From: Deltaproteobacteria bacterium
GTDB taxonomy: Bacteria; Desulfobacterota; Binatia; HRBIN30; JACQVA1
Length of the DNA: 64,000 nucleotides
NCBI GenBank assembly: GCA_016210005.1
Contig: JACQVA010000158.1
Span: forward strand, 1 to 64,000
Reading direction: 5' to 3'
Part shown: piece after piece, positions 33,394 through 41,560 of the stretch
Position numbering within the stretch: the stretch's first letter is position 1
How the letters are laid out: every line of letters starts with the position of its first letter
Position numbers and translations under genes: made by a program
Notes under the pieces: generated by a model
What the model was told of the DNA's origin: nothing
The model's database searches: none
The model's input: only the letters and a program-made list of their open reading frames with translations

Positions 33394-34272
33394 GTGAAGA
33401 CGAGGGTGCAGGCTGCGCTCATTAGCTTGCTGCTGACAGCAGCCACGCCCGCACGAGTGCTCGCGGCACTGGCTGACGCCAACTGCGATAGCCTCAGCTC
33501 CGCGGCCGACGTGGTCGCGGCCGTCACCGTCGCCCAGGACACCTTCGCCTTTCCCGACTGCCGCGGCGCGGATCAGTTCCGCAACCATCAGTTCACCCCC
33601 GAGGGACAAGAGCGGCTGCTCAACGACATCTTCAACCGGCAAGAGCAAACCTGGACACCAACACCGACGACAACGCCCACGCGGACGCCGGCGGCGACAC
33701 GCACCCCGAGCGCCACAGCGACCGCTAGCGTCACCGCCACCGCATCCGCCACCAACACCCCGACGCTGACGCCGACTAACACCCCACGCCCCACCAACAC
33801 CCGCACCGCAACGCGCACCGCGACCGACACGCCGACACGGACGGCAACGCCGACAGCGACCCCGACGGGGCTGGCGCAACAACTCGCCGGCGATTGGAGC
33901 GCCGATTGGGCCAACGGCGCCCTCGCCTGCTGCTACCTCATCGGCCAGTCGCAGCCGCTGTGCATCGCCGATGCCGTCTATCGGGTGACCGCCGCGCCCA
34001 GCAACCAGCTGACCATCACCAACCTGACCAGCGGCCAAGCCCTGGGCACGGCCACCATCACCAGCGGTGGCACCGTCCATCCTCCGCTCGTGACCGAAAA
34101 CGCCGGCATCTGCAATGTGGACGGCCAACCCATCGTCATGCAGTTCGACTACACCTTCACCTTCAACGTCAACGGCACGGGTAGCGCCACCATCGAGTGG
34201 AAGCGGCTCACCCATTGCCAGACCTGCGACCAACGCGACACTGCCACGCTGCAACGGGTAGCTCGACCGTGA
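33394..34272 (+). CDS. Secreted protein with dockerin-like segment and Thr/Pro linker
   Basis: 292 residues, GTG start 20 bp after dac. A signal peptide (to about residue 27) is followed by ALADANCDSLSSAADVVAAV, which recalls the dockerin-type Ca-loop found before Thr/Pro linkers in such genomes. A Thr/Pro-rich linker (about 88-155) leads to a C-terminal globular domain with six or more Cys and beta-rich composition (LAGDWSADWANGALACCYL onward). Probably anchored or exposed at the cell surface. Function unknown. Confidence 0.72.
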   Translation: MKTRVQAALISLLLTAATPARVLAALADANCDSLSSAADVVAAVTVAQDTFAFPDCRGADQFRNHQFTPEGQERLLNDIFNRQEQTWTPTPTTTPTRTPAATRTPSATATASVTATASATNTPTLTPTNTPRPTNTRTATRTATDTPTRTATPTATPTGLAQQLAGDWSADWANGALACCYLIGQSQPLCIADAVYRVTAAPSNQLTITNLTSGQALGTATITSGGTVHPPLVTENAGICNVDGQPIVMQFDYTFTFNVNGTGSATIEWKRLTHCQTCDQRDTATLQRVARP

Positions 34273-34274
34273 GG

Positions 34275-34316
34275 GCGCGCCAACGAGCAAAGGTTGTTCG
34301 ATTTCGGCTGGCGCGC
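34275..34316 (+). terminator. Hairpin after the secreted-protein gene
   Basis: GCGCGCCA (34275-34282) pairs with TGGCGCGC (34309-34316), with a smaller inner hairpin. No T-tract follows, so either a weak terminator or an mRNA-stabilising structure before the GH4 gene. Confidence 0.35.
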
Positions 34317-34347
34317 TAGGCTGCGCCGCCGACTAGGGGGAACAGGG

Positions 34348-35646
34348 ATGGCCAAGATTGCGCTAATCGGTGCCGGCAGCGTGGTGTTCGCCAAGAATCT
34401 GATCGGCGACATCTTGCTGTTTCCCGAGCTGGCCGACTGCCACATCGCGCTGATGGACCTCGACCCGGCGCGCTTACACACCGCCGAGCGCATGACCCAG
34501 AAGGTTGCCGCGGCTCTCCACGCGCAGCCGACCATCAGCGCTCACACCGACCGGCGCGCGGCACTGACGGGGGCTGATTACGTCATCAACACTATCCAGG
34601 TGGGCGGCTATCGGCCCGCAACCGTAATCGATTTCGAAGTACCCAAGCGCCACCACCTGCACCAGACGATTGCCGACACCCTGGGAATCGGCGGCATCAT
34701 GCGCGCGCTACGCACCATCCCGGTGCTCATCGACATCTGCCGCGACATGGAAGAAGTCTGCCCGCGGGCGTGGCTGCTCAACTACACCAACCCGATGGCC
34801 ATGAACTGCTGGGCGCTCTCCCGCGCCACACCGATTCGCACCGTCGGCCTGTGCCACAGCGTCCAAGGCACGGCCATGCAGTTGGCCGGCGACATCGGTG
34901 TTCCCTATGCTGAGATCAGCTACCTGGCAGCGGGCATCAACCACATGGCGTTCTATCTCCGCTTCGAGCGCCAGGGTGAGGACCTCTACCCGCTGATCCG
35001 CCGAGTGGTAGCGGAGGGGCGGATACCGAGTAACAACCGGGTGCGCTACGAGATGCTCCAGCGTCTGGGCTACTTCGTGACCGAGTCGAGCGAGCACTTC
35101 GCCGAGTACACACCGTACTTCATTCGCCGCGACCGCCCCGACTTGATCGAGCGCTTCAACGTGCCACTGGACGAGTACATCACGCGCTGCGAGTTCATGG
35201 ATCAGTTTTGGGGCAACATGCAGCAATTCTTCGAAGGCGCCGAGCCCATCGCCGACCTCGAGCGCAGCCACGAGTACGGGGCGCTGATTATTCACAGCCT
35301 GGAGACCAACAGCGCGCGCGTGGTATACGGCAACGTGCCGAATCGCGGGCTGATCACCAACCTGCAAGCGGGCTGCTGCGTCGAGGTGCCCTGCCTGGTC
35401 GATGGCAACGGGATTCAGCCCACCGCCATCGGCGACCTCCCGCCGCAGCTCGCCGGCCTGATCATGACTAACGTGAATGTGCAAGCGCTTGCGGTCGAGG
35501 CCGCTCTGACCGGCAAGCGCGAGCACGTCTACCACGCGGCAATGCTCGACCCTCATACGGCAGCAGAACTTACGCTCGACGGCATCTGGGCCTTGGTCGA
35601 CGAGTTGATCGCGGCGCACGGCGACTGGCTGCCTCCCTTGCGCTGA
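34348..35646 (+). CDS. Glycoside hydrolase family 4 (alpha-galactosidase-type)
   Basis: NAD- and Mn-dependent glycosidase of 432 residues. Visible: the dinucleotide motif GAGSVVFAKNLIGDIL at the N terminus, DYVINTIQVGG, LLNYTNPMAMNCWA, GLCHSVQG with the metal-binding Cys, and AAGINHMAF with the metal-binding His. The CHSVQ/GINHM combination fits MelA/LplD-type members more than 6-phospho-glucosidases. ATG 34348 begins the motif. The stop shares one base with the next start (TGATG), so the two are probably co-translated. It is cytoplasmic, so its substrate must be imported. Confidence 0.9.
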   Translation: MAKIALIGAGSVVFAKNLIGDILLFPELADCHIALMDLDPARLHTAERMTQKVAAALHAQPTISAHTDRRAALTGADYVINTIQVGGYRPATVIDFEVPKRHHLHQTIADTLGIGGIMRALRTIPVLIDICRDMEEVCPRAWLLNYTNPMAMNCWALSRATPIRTVGLCHSVQGTAMQLAGDIGVPYAEISYLAAGINHMAFYLRFERQGEDLYPLIRRVVAEGRIPSNNRVRYEMLQRLGYFVTESSEHFAEYTPYFIRRDRPDLIERFNVPLDEYITRCEFMDQFWGNMQQFFEGAEPIADLERSHEYGALIIHSLETNSARVVYGNVPNRGLITNLQAGCCVEVPCLVDGNGIQPTAIGDLPPQLAGLIMTNVNVQALAVEAALTGKREHVYHAAMLDPHTAAELTLDGIWALVDELIAAHGDWLPPLR

Positions 35647-36527
35647 TGATCTTCCAGGCGATCGACCACATCATCATCGCCGTCGGCGACCTCGACGCCG
35701 CCACCGCCGCTCACCGCACGCTGCTGGGGCGCGCACCCTCGTGGCGCGGCACGCATGCGGCCTTTGGCACCCGCAACACCCTCTTCCGGCTCGACAACAC
35801 TTACATCGAGCTACTGGCGGCGTTGCCGCGTAGTACGACGCCGCAAAGCGCGCGGCTGCGCGAGGCGCTCGGCGACAGCCCGGAGCGCCCGTTCGGGCTC
35901 GCTATCAGGGTCAACGATCTCACCGCCGCGATCAACATCCTGCGCGGCCGCGGCATGCGATTAGGAGAGGCTTCCGAAGGTGCCGGCGAAGATGAGCGCA
36001 GTGGACGCCGGCGCACCTGGCGCAGCGCCTGGATCGATCCGGCGAGCAGCGGCGGGTTACGGCTGTTGCTGATACAGCATACCTGTCCGGCGCACTTGCT
36101 GCCGCGCGCCCTCGGCGTCGCCGACGACGCCGCCGTCTGCTTGGGTGTCGATCACGTGGTGATTTCCAGCTCGGATCTGAACGCCTCGGTGCGCTTGTGG
36201 ACGGAAGGGTTTCGCATCACCGAGCAGTGGCGGCGCGATTTCCCGGAGCGCGGCACCCGCAACGTGGGGTTGGACTTCGGCGGTATTACCGTCGAGCTGA
36301 TCATGCGTACCGATCAGCTCGCCACCGGTATCGCCGATCGCTTTTGGGGCGTGGCCTATCAGGTATTCGATTGCAGCAGCGCGGTGGCGCGCTTACGCGC
36401 CGCCGGCCTTCAGGTGGACAACCCCCGCGCGGGGCTGGCGCCCGACACGCAAGTGGCCAGTGTGCGCTGGCCGCGCACTCCGACGCTGGTAATCCAGCGC
36501 CGGCTCAGCCCCCCAACAACTTGCTGA
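35646..36527 (+). CDS. Two-domain VOC (glyoxalase-like) protein
   Basis: 293 residues with two vicinal-oxygen-chelate units: IFQAIDHIIIAVGDLDAATAA at the start (cut: first 20 residues) and CLGVDHVVISSSDLNASVRL from about residue 160. The first half resembles the glyoxalase-like domain family 'Glyoxalase_3'. The reaction is unknown. Translationally coupled to the GH4 gene; its 3' end overlaps the convergent SDR gene by 23 bp. Confidence 0.82.
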   Translation: MIFQAIDHIIIAVGDLDAATAAHRTLLGRAPSWRGTHAAFGTRNTLFRLDNTYIELLAALPRSTTPQSARLREALGDSPERPFGLAIRVNDLTAAINILRGRGMRLGEASEGAGEDERSGRRRTWRSAWIDPASSGGLRLLLIQHTCPAHLLPRALGVADDAAVCLGVDHVVISSSDLNASVRLWTEGFRITEQWRRDFPERGTRNVGLDFGGITVELIMRTDQLATGIADRFWGVAYQVFDCSSAVARLRAAGLQVDNPRAGLAPDTQVASVRWPRTPTLVIQRRLSPPTTC

Positions 36528-37281
36528 AGCTGACTTGGCCGGTGGCGGCCGTCAGTCCGCCATCGACCACCAGGGCCGCGCCAGTGATGTACGCCGCGTC
36601 ATCAGAGGCCAGGAACGCGACCGCGGCGGCGATTTCTTCTGGCTTGCCGATGCGACCCATCGGCACCAGCGCGTTGTATTCGGCCACCGCGTTCGGCAGC
36701 GCCAGTAGCGGCGAGAGCAAGGGCGTCTCGATCGGCCCCGGGCAGACACAATTGCAACGAATGTTTTCGCGCGCGTGGTCGATCGCCACCGTCCGCGTGA
36801 GGTTGACGACGCCGCCCTTGGCCGCGTTGTACGCCACCAGTCCGTAATCGCCGAACAGGCCCGAGATCGAGGCGGTGTTGACGATCACCCCGCCGCCGGC
36901 TCGGCGCAGCAGCGGAACTGCGAACTTGCAGCCATAGAACACGCCGTGCAAGTCGACCTCGATTACCCGCTTCCACATCTCGACGTCGAGGTCCGGGCTC
37001 TTACCATAGGTTCCGATGCCGGCGTTGTTGAAGACAATGTTCAGCACGCCGTAGCGATCCGTCGCGGTTTGCATCAAGGTTTCGACCTGGGCCGGGTCAG
37101 CCACGTCAGCGCGCAAAAAGGTAGCGCCCAGCTCCTGGGCTAGCGCCTCGCCCGCGCCTTCATTCAGATCGCTCAGCACCAGACGCGCCCCCTCTTGTGC
37201 GAAACGCCGTGCGGTGGCCGCGCCAATCCCTGATGCGGCTCCCGTCACCACTGCCACTTTACCCGTGAATCTGCCTGCCAT
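36505..37281 (-). CDS. Short-chain dehydrogenase/reductase
   Basis: 258 residues of classical SDR: TGAASGIGAAT (cofactor), FNNAGIG, catalytic Ser in VNTASISG, YNAAKGG (Tyr and Lys), CPGPIETP, and a C-terminal GAALVVDGG. Probably an NAD(P)-dependent alcohol dehydrogenase; substrate unknown. ATG 37281 is preceded by GGAGGG. It runs opposite to the VOC gene and overlaps its last 23 bp. Confidence 0.9.
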   Translation of the reverse strand: MAGRFTGKVAVVTGAASGIGAATARRFAQEGARLVLSDLNEGAGEALAQELGATFLRADVADPAQVETLMQTATDRYGVLNIVFNNAGIGTYGKSPDLDVEMWKRVIEVDLHGVFYGCKFAVPLLRRAGGGVIVNTASISGLFGDYGLVAYNAAKGGVVNLTRTVAIDHARENIRCNCVCPGPIETPLLSPLLALPNAVAEYNALVPMGRIGKPEEIAAAVAFLASDDAAYITGAALVVDGGLTAATGQVSFSKLLGG

Positions 37282-37392
37282 GTTCCCTCCTACCGGTACG
37301 GCCACCTCGTCTACTGCGCGATAACGCCGCGGTCAACGTCGCGCTTGCGTAGCCGCCCGCGGCGGCCGAGAATGTAGTTGAGGTGAAGCATC

Positions 37393-38013
37393 ATGAGCCG
37401 GCGCCGCTTGCGCATCATTCGGCTCGCAGCCAGCGCCGCAATCGCCTGGCTGATCACTTCCGGCCTAAGCCTGGCTGGTGATTTGGACCTGCTGTCACGG
37501 CGAGAACGACTGGGGTTGCACTCCGATGGAGCTTGGAGCTCCCGCGTGTTTCTCAGCGTCGCCGCTGACCCGAAGCGGGCGCGCCGGCACCGGCTGCAAT
37601 TGGAGGTCGCCGGGGCGCGCGTGCAAACCGAGGACTGGCTACGAGCTGCCGGCTTCTCGCTGCTCGAACAGCGCGACGGGGAAGGCCGCCGCAGCTACAC
37701 CGTGGTCTCGGACGCGCTGGCGGCTCAGTGGCCGGAGGTGCGACTGCGGGCGCAGTTCGGCGGCCCACAGCTCTCGGCCGGGCTGCGCTCACGCCGCGGC
37801 CCGGTATCGGTTGCGTTGACGATTCCGTGGCAGGGCTACGCGGTGGAGTTGGAGAGCCGTGAAGACCGTACCTTTGGCTATTCGCTGCTGGTGGCGCTGC
37901 GCAGCCGCGATCGACAGCAGCGGCTGCAATATGGCTTGGCGCTACCGATGTCACTCGAGCGTGCGCCCAACTTCGGGATCGTGCTGCAATTGCGCCTGCG
38001 GCTCGGCGACTAG
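37393..38013 (+). CDS. Exported protein, possible outer-membrane beta-barrel
   Basis: 206 residues with a signal peptide (RLAASAAIAWLITSGLSLAG) and alternating beta-type segments rich in Arg (LQLEVAGARVQ, VRLRAQFGGPQLSAGLRSR, FGIVLQLRLRLGD at the very end). The amphipathic last strand ending shortly before the stop is barrel-like, but Phe is not terminal. No family recognised. Its last 63 bp overlap the convergent DUF3108 gene. Confidence 0.6.
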   Translation: MSRRRLRIIRLAASAAIAWLITSGLSLAGDLDLLSRRERLGLHSDGAWSSRVFLSVAADPKRARRHRLQLEVAGARVQTEDWLRAAGFSLLEQRDGEGRRSYTVVSDALAAQWPEVRLRAQFGGPQLSAGLRSRRGPVSVALTIPWQGYAVELESREDRTFGYSLLVALRSRDRQQRLQYGLALPMSLERAPNFGIVLQLRLRLGD

Positions 38014-38775
38014 CCCCACGCCCCGGCCTTCATCCGGCAGTTCCACCAGGTCGCAATACACCGCACCGATGAACACCTCGCTGCGAATGCGCAAGAGCGT
38101 GTGCGGCACGCTTTGGGTGACCCAGATCGCCACCCGCCGCACCCGCGGGTCGCGTTTGTCTTGCTCCACGCGCCAGATCGTCGGGACAATGCGTACGGCG
38201 TCAAAGCGGCCGGCGGGCACGCGGATGGTCTCCACCGCCTCGCGCCTCAGCTCGATACGGTAGCGGGCTTCACCAGTGAAGATGTCGTAGCTTTGCGGCG
38301 CGGCCGCGCTCGGCGGCTGCTGGAGCGCCCGCAGCACTGCGGTCATCGGATCCAGGGCTCGGGGGTTGTTGACCTCCACCAGGCGGTAACGGCCCGGGCG
38401 GGCGTAACGGCCGACCAAGAGTCCGTCCGGCTCAGCATCGATGCGGGTTAGCTCGGGCTTGCCGTTGATACGCCGATCGAAGACGAACCAGCGCGGGCGC
38501 AGCATCAGCGCGTCCGCCTCGGCGATACTCTGCGCGCGCAAGCTCCAGAACAGGTCGACAAAGCTGTTGGTCCGGATCAGCGCCGACAAGCGCGTGGTTT
38601 GGCGCAATTCCCCTTGGTCATCCGTTCGCGTCACGGTCGCCCGTGCCACCGGAATGCCGTTCCAGGATACGCGGTACTGGTATTGGCGAACGACTTCGCC
38701 AGCCGTTACCGGCGGGGTTGCCGCCAATCCGGCCACCACCAGCTGACACACCAAGCGTCGCGCGGCCCCGGCCAT
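37951..38775 (-). CDS. DUF3108-domain exported protein
   Basis: 274 residues with a signal peptide and a DUF3108-type beta-rich periplasmic domain: YRVSWNGIPVARATVT, SFVDLFWSLRAQSIAEAD, GRFDAVRIVPTIWRVEQDKR, VRRVAIWVTQSVPHTLLRI. Function of the family is unknown; proteins of this type are periplasmic. It overlaps the gene on the other strand by 63 bp, which suggests both reading frames are real but that antisense reading occurs. Confidence 0.82.
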   Translation of the reverse strand: MAGAARRLVCQLVVAGLAATPPVTAGEVVRQYQYRVSWNGIPVARATVTRTDDQGELRQTTRLSALIRTNSFVDLFWSLRAQSIAEADALMLRPRWFVFDRRINGKPELTRIDAEPDGLLVGRYARPGRYRLVEVNNPRALDPMTAVLRALQQPPSAAAPQSYDIFTGEARYRIELRREAVETIRVPAGRFDAVRIVPTIWRVEQDKRDPRVRRVAIWVTQSVPHTLLRIRSEVFIGAVYCDLVELPDEGRGVGLVAEPQAQLQHDPEVGRTLE

Positions 38776-38836
38776 GCTTGAGCGCCTCCTAGCGCCGCAC
38801 GGTAGGCTGCGGCCGCCAGCGGTTCAAGCCTTCTCG

Positions 38837-38868
38837 CCCGGGGGAGGGGCCGGATGCCCTCCCCCGGG
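38837..38868 (-). terminator. Strong 12-bp GC hairpin, possible terminator
   Basis: CCCGGGGGAGGG - 8-nt loop - CCCTCCCCCGGG, a perfect 12-bp stem 17 bp after the stop of the small membrane protein (minus strand) and before the DUF3108 gene. No T-tract follows. Confidence 0.45.
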
Positions 38869-38884
38869 GTCGCGCCGGCGGTGA

Positions 38885-39106
38885 CTAAGCCGGCTTCAAC
38901 TGCAATGCGGATCGTCCGCCCTCGACTATGCGCAGCGCCGGCCGCCTGAGCGCCTTGGTCACCAAGACCTCGTAGAGCACGAGGCCAAACAGGACCGCCG
39001 CAACACCGACCGCCACGGCGGCAAGCGCCCAAGTGCTCGCCGGCCATGCGACCGCGAGCGGGAGCGGGCTTTGCGCAGCACACCACAACATCGAAATCAC
39101 CCCCAT
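38885..39106 (-). CDS. Small single-span membrane protein
   Basis: 73 residues: short N terminus, one hydrophobic helix (about 25-47, ALAAVAVGVAAVLFGLVLYE) and a basic cytoplasmic-type tail (TKALRRPALRIVEGG). GGAG stands 5 nt before ATG 39106. Composition fits a real small membrane protein; family not recognised. Confidence 0.6.
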   Translation of the reverse strand: MGVISMLWCAAQSPLPLAVAWPASTWALAAVAVGVAAVLFGLVLYEVLVTKALRRPALRIVEGGRSALQLKPA

Positions 39107-39152
39107 TCAAACTCCACTGCCCGCCCGGCTCTCCGAGCGGGGAGACTAACGG

Positions 39153-39425
39153 TTAGTAACCAACCCCGACGCGCTGCGGCGCGCCGTTGATTCCGGCTTG
39201 TGCCAGCTGCATCGCGGCCGGATCCGGGCCCGCCAGGAACCACTCCATCGGGCGGCCGGTATACTGGGCGATGCGGTACAGCACTTCCGTCGACGGCACG
39301 CGGCCGTTGAGGTAGTTGTACAGCGCGGACAGGCTCACGCCGATGTCATAGGCAAAGGCCTTGGGCTCATCCGCCACCACCTCGCGCAACCGCCGCGCAA
39401 CCAACTGAGCATCGATCTGTGACAT
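39153..39425 (-). CDS. XRE-type helix-turn-helix protein
   Basis: 90 residues with an HTH region: AFAYDIGVSLSALYNYLNGR, then STEVLYRIAQYTGRPMEWFL, the layout of lambda-repressor-like/XRE DNA-binding domains. GGAGGG is 7 nt before ATG 39425. Nearby genes are envelope functions; targets unknown. A hairpin pair lies just upstream. Single-domain regulators of this size may act as dimers. Confidence 0.75.
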   Translation of the reverse strand: MSQIDAQLVARRLREVVADEPKAFAYDIGVSLSALYNYLNGRVPSTEVLYRIAQYTGRPMEWFLAGPDPAAMQLAQAGINGAPQRVGVGY

Positions 39426-39521
39426 CGTCTTCCCTCCTTCCAAACTTCGCCCCACACTCGCTCTGCTGACTCGCCGGCCGGCCAAGTGAGCAGAGCGTGC
39501 CCCCCGTGGCGCGCGGGGGGC

Positions 39522-39562
39522 AAAAAAAAAGGCCACCGGGTTTTGCTTCCCGATGGCCTTTT
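39522..39562. terminator. Bidirectional-looking intrinsic terminator
   Basis: GGCCA-C-CGGG / CCCG-A-TGGCC stem (39531-39558) with TTTT after it on plus and nine T residues on minus (39530-39522). The strong T-tract is on the minus strand, so it should end a leftward transcript from the 39588-39779 frame. A second GC hairpin, GCCCCCC/GGGGGGC, lies at 39499-39521. Confidence 0.8.
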
Positions 39563-39587
39563 GTCCCTTAAGAAGTGAAATCGTCGC

Positions 39588-39779
39588 TTACGGTTCCCTC
39601 CGGCTGGGATGGCCACCGGGTGTCGCGTTCGGGTTAATCTTGGCGGCCGACAGCGTATCCACCATCGCCGCAGACACCGAGCGCAACGCCACGGCCAGCG
39701 CGTGCCACTGGCACGTACCTGCACCCGCGGTACGTCGCGTGTGCATACGGTCGAGCTGTTGGTCGTGGGTTCTCATGTT
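39588..39779 (-). CDS. Possible small gene upstream of the terminator
   Basis: 63-residue frame (MRTHDQQLDRMHTRRTAGAG ... LAVALRSVSAAMVDTLSAAK) on the minus strand ending 26 bp before a T9 terminator. A possible promoter (-35 TTGCAA 39838-39833, 18 bp, -10 TAATTA 39814-39809) lies upstream. No Shine-Dalgarno is evident, so it may instead be a non-coding transcript. Promoter plus terminator suggest some RNA is made here. Confidence 0.35.
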   Translation of the reverse strand, partial: NMRTHDQQLDRMHTRRTAGAGTCQWHALAVALRSVSAAMVDTLSAAKINPNATPGGHPSRREP

Positions 39780-39915
39780 GATCGCCGGGCTTGTGCTAAC
39801 GTTGGTGCTAATTAGCCACAGCCGTGCAGGCTTTGCAAGCCGGCTGTTCGCACGATCGTGGAAGTGAGGCGCCGGCGCGGCTGTGCTATAGCTCGGCCAC
39901 CACGGCGGGAGGTGT

Positions 39916-41049
39916 ATGCGAAAACTGCGCGTCGGAATCATTTGCGGAGGCCGCTCCAGCGAGCATGAGATCTCGCTGCGCTCGGCCCGCTCAGTTGTTC
40001 AGGCCCTCGACCGCGGCCGCTTCGATCTGACCTTGATCGGCATCGACCATCGCGGCCGCTGGCACCGGCTGGAGGAGGCGCGCTTTCTTCAGATTACCAG
40101 CGGGGAGCTAACCGCGCTGCCCGAGGGCGGCGCTGAGGTCCTGTTGCCGCCGGTGCCAGGCGACGGAACATTGGTCGAGTCCGGGCAACCGCCGGCAACG
40201 CTGGAACAACTGGATGTGATCTTTCCGGTGCTGCACGGTTCGTTCGGCGAGGACGGCACGGTGCAAGGGCTGCTCGAATTGGCCGACATCGCTTACGTCG
40301 GTGCCGGCGTCCTCGGCTCCGCGGTGGGTATGGACAAAGATGTTCAGAAACGGTTGCTGCGTGACGCGCACATTCCGATCGTGCCCTTCGCCACCGTGCT
40401 CTGCCACCGCTGGAGCGTGGCGCCGCACGAGGCGACTGCGGCGGCCGCCGCCCTCGGTTATCCCGTGTTCGTCAAGCCGGCGAACCTGGGCTCGTCGGTG
40501 GGCGTGAGCAAGGTGAAGCGTGAAGCCGAGTTGGCCCGAGCGCTCGCGCTCGCCTTCGAGTACGACGCCAAGGTCCTCATCGAGAAGGGCGTCGAGGCCC
40601 GCGAGCTCGAGTGCTCGGTACTCGGCAACGACTGCCCCGAGGCATCGCTGCCGGGTGAGGTGTGCCCGCAGGCCGAGTTCTATTCTTACGAGGCCAAGTA
40701 CGTAGACGAGCAGGGCGCCTCCTTTGTGATTCCGGCCTCCCTCAGCCCCGAGCAAACGGCGGCGGTGCGCACCCTGGCGGTGCGCAGCTTTCAGACGATC
40801 GGCTGCGAGGGCATGGCCCGGGTCGACTTCTTTCTCGAGCGCCACAGCGGCGCGCTGTACGTGAATGAACTCAACACCATTCCCGGATTCACCGCGATCA
40901 GCGTCTACCCGAAGTTGTGGGAGGTGTCTGGGCTGCCGTACACGGCGCTGATCTCCCGCCTGGTCGATCTCGCACTCGAGCGGCACCAGCGACGGCGACG
41001 GCTGAAGACGTCGTACGTGCCAACGGCTACCGGTACGCGCGCAGGTTGA
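39916..41049 (+). CDS. ddl: D-alanine-D-alanine ligase
   Basis: ATP-grasp ligase making D-Ala-D-Ala for peptidoglycan. 377 residues with VGIICGGRSSEHEISLRSA at the N terminus, FPVLHGSFGEDGTVQGLLEL, YVGAGVLGSAVGMDKDV, FVKPANLGSSVGVSKV, and the metal/ATP segment MARVDFFLE...NELNTIPGFT. It has GGGAGG before ATG 39916. The last ~25 residues are a basic extension after the family core. It ends 16 bp before the convergent aroQ stop. Confidence 0.96.
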   Translation: MRKLRVGIICGGRSSEHEISLRSARSVVQALDRGRFDLTLIGIDHRGRWHRLEEARFLQITSGELTALPEGGAEVLLPPVPGDGTLVESGQPPATLEQLDVIFPVLHGSFGEDGTVQGLLELADIAYVGAGVLGSAVGMDKDVQKRLLRDAHIPIVPFATVLCHRWSVAPHEATAAAAALGYPVFVKPANLGSSVGVSKVKREAELARALALAFEYDAKVLIEKGVEARELECSVLGNDCPEASLPGEVCPQAEFYSYEAKYVDEQGASFVIPASLSPEQTAAVRTLAVRSFQTIGCEGMARVDFFLERHSGALYVNELNTIPGFTAISVYPKLWEVSGLPYTALISRLVDLALERHQRRRRLKTSYVPTATGTRAG

Positions 41050-41065
41050 TGCCGGCGCACATGGC

Positions 41066-41560
41066 TCAGCCAGCCGCCCGCTGTTTTCGCAGCACGCCGG
41101 CCAAGGCCCGCAACCCGAGCAAGTAACTCTCGGCGCCGAACCCCAACACCTGCCCGACGGCAATCGGGGCAATCAGCGAGTGGCGGCGAAATTCCTCGCG
41201 CTGGTGGATGTTGGAGAGGTGCACCTCAACCACGGGCAGCGCGATCGCCAGCAAGGCGTCGCGCAGTGCCACGCTGGTGTGCGTATACGCCGCCGGGTTG
41301 ATCAGAATACCGTCGGCCGCACCGCGCGCGGCTTGGATGCGATCGACCAGGGCTCCTTCGCTATTCGAGTGGAAGAACTCCAACGTCGCCCCCAACTCAC
41401 CGGCCAATTCGGCGAGCCGCTGCTCGATATCGGCCAGCGTCTCCCGCCCGTAGAGCGCGGGCTCGCGGGTGCCGAGCAGGTTGAGGTTGGGTCCGTGGAG
41501 CACCAGCAGGCGCAGCGTGGCAGCTGCGCCGGCGGCTGAGCTCTTACGCCTAGCGGCCAT
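41066..41560 (-). CDS. aroQ: Type II 3-dehydroquinate dehydratase
   Basis: Shikimate-pathway enzyme, dodecameric. 164 residues: [18 protein letters not shown], catalytic Tyr in [37 protein letters not shown] with the catalytic His, [26 protein letters not shown]. The N-terminal ~15 residues ([15 protein letters not shown]) precede the family start and overlap the upstream anchor-L gene by 11 bp; no good internal start exists. aroB lies at the other end of the surface-protein block. Confidence 0.95.
   Translation of the reverse strand: MAARRKSSAAGAAATLRLLVLHGPNLNLLGTREPALYGRETLADIEQRLAELAGELGATLEFFHSNSEGALVDRIQAARGAADGILINPAAYTHTSVALRDALLAIALPVVEVHLSNIHQREEFRRHSLIAPIAVGQVLGFGAESYLLGLRALAGVLRKQRAAG

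Noticed and set aside
39499-39530. GCCCCCC/GGGGGGC hairpin followed by A9 as a plus-strand terminator
   Set aside because: On plus the tract after the stem is A, not T; on minus the T-tract belongs to the neighbouring GGCCA hairpin at 39531-39558.
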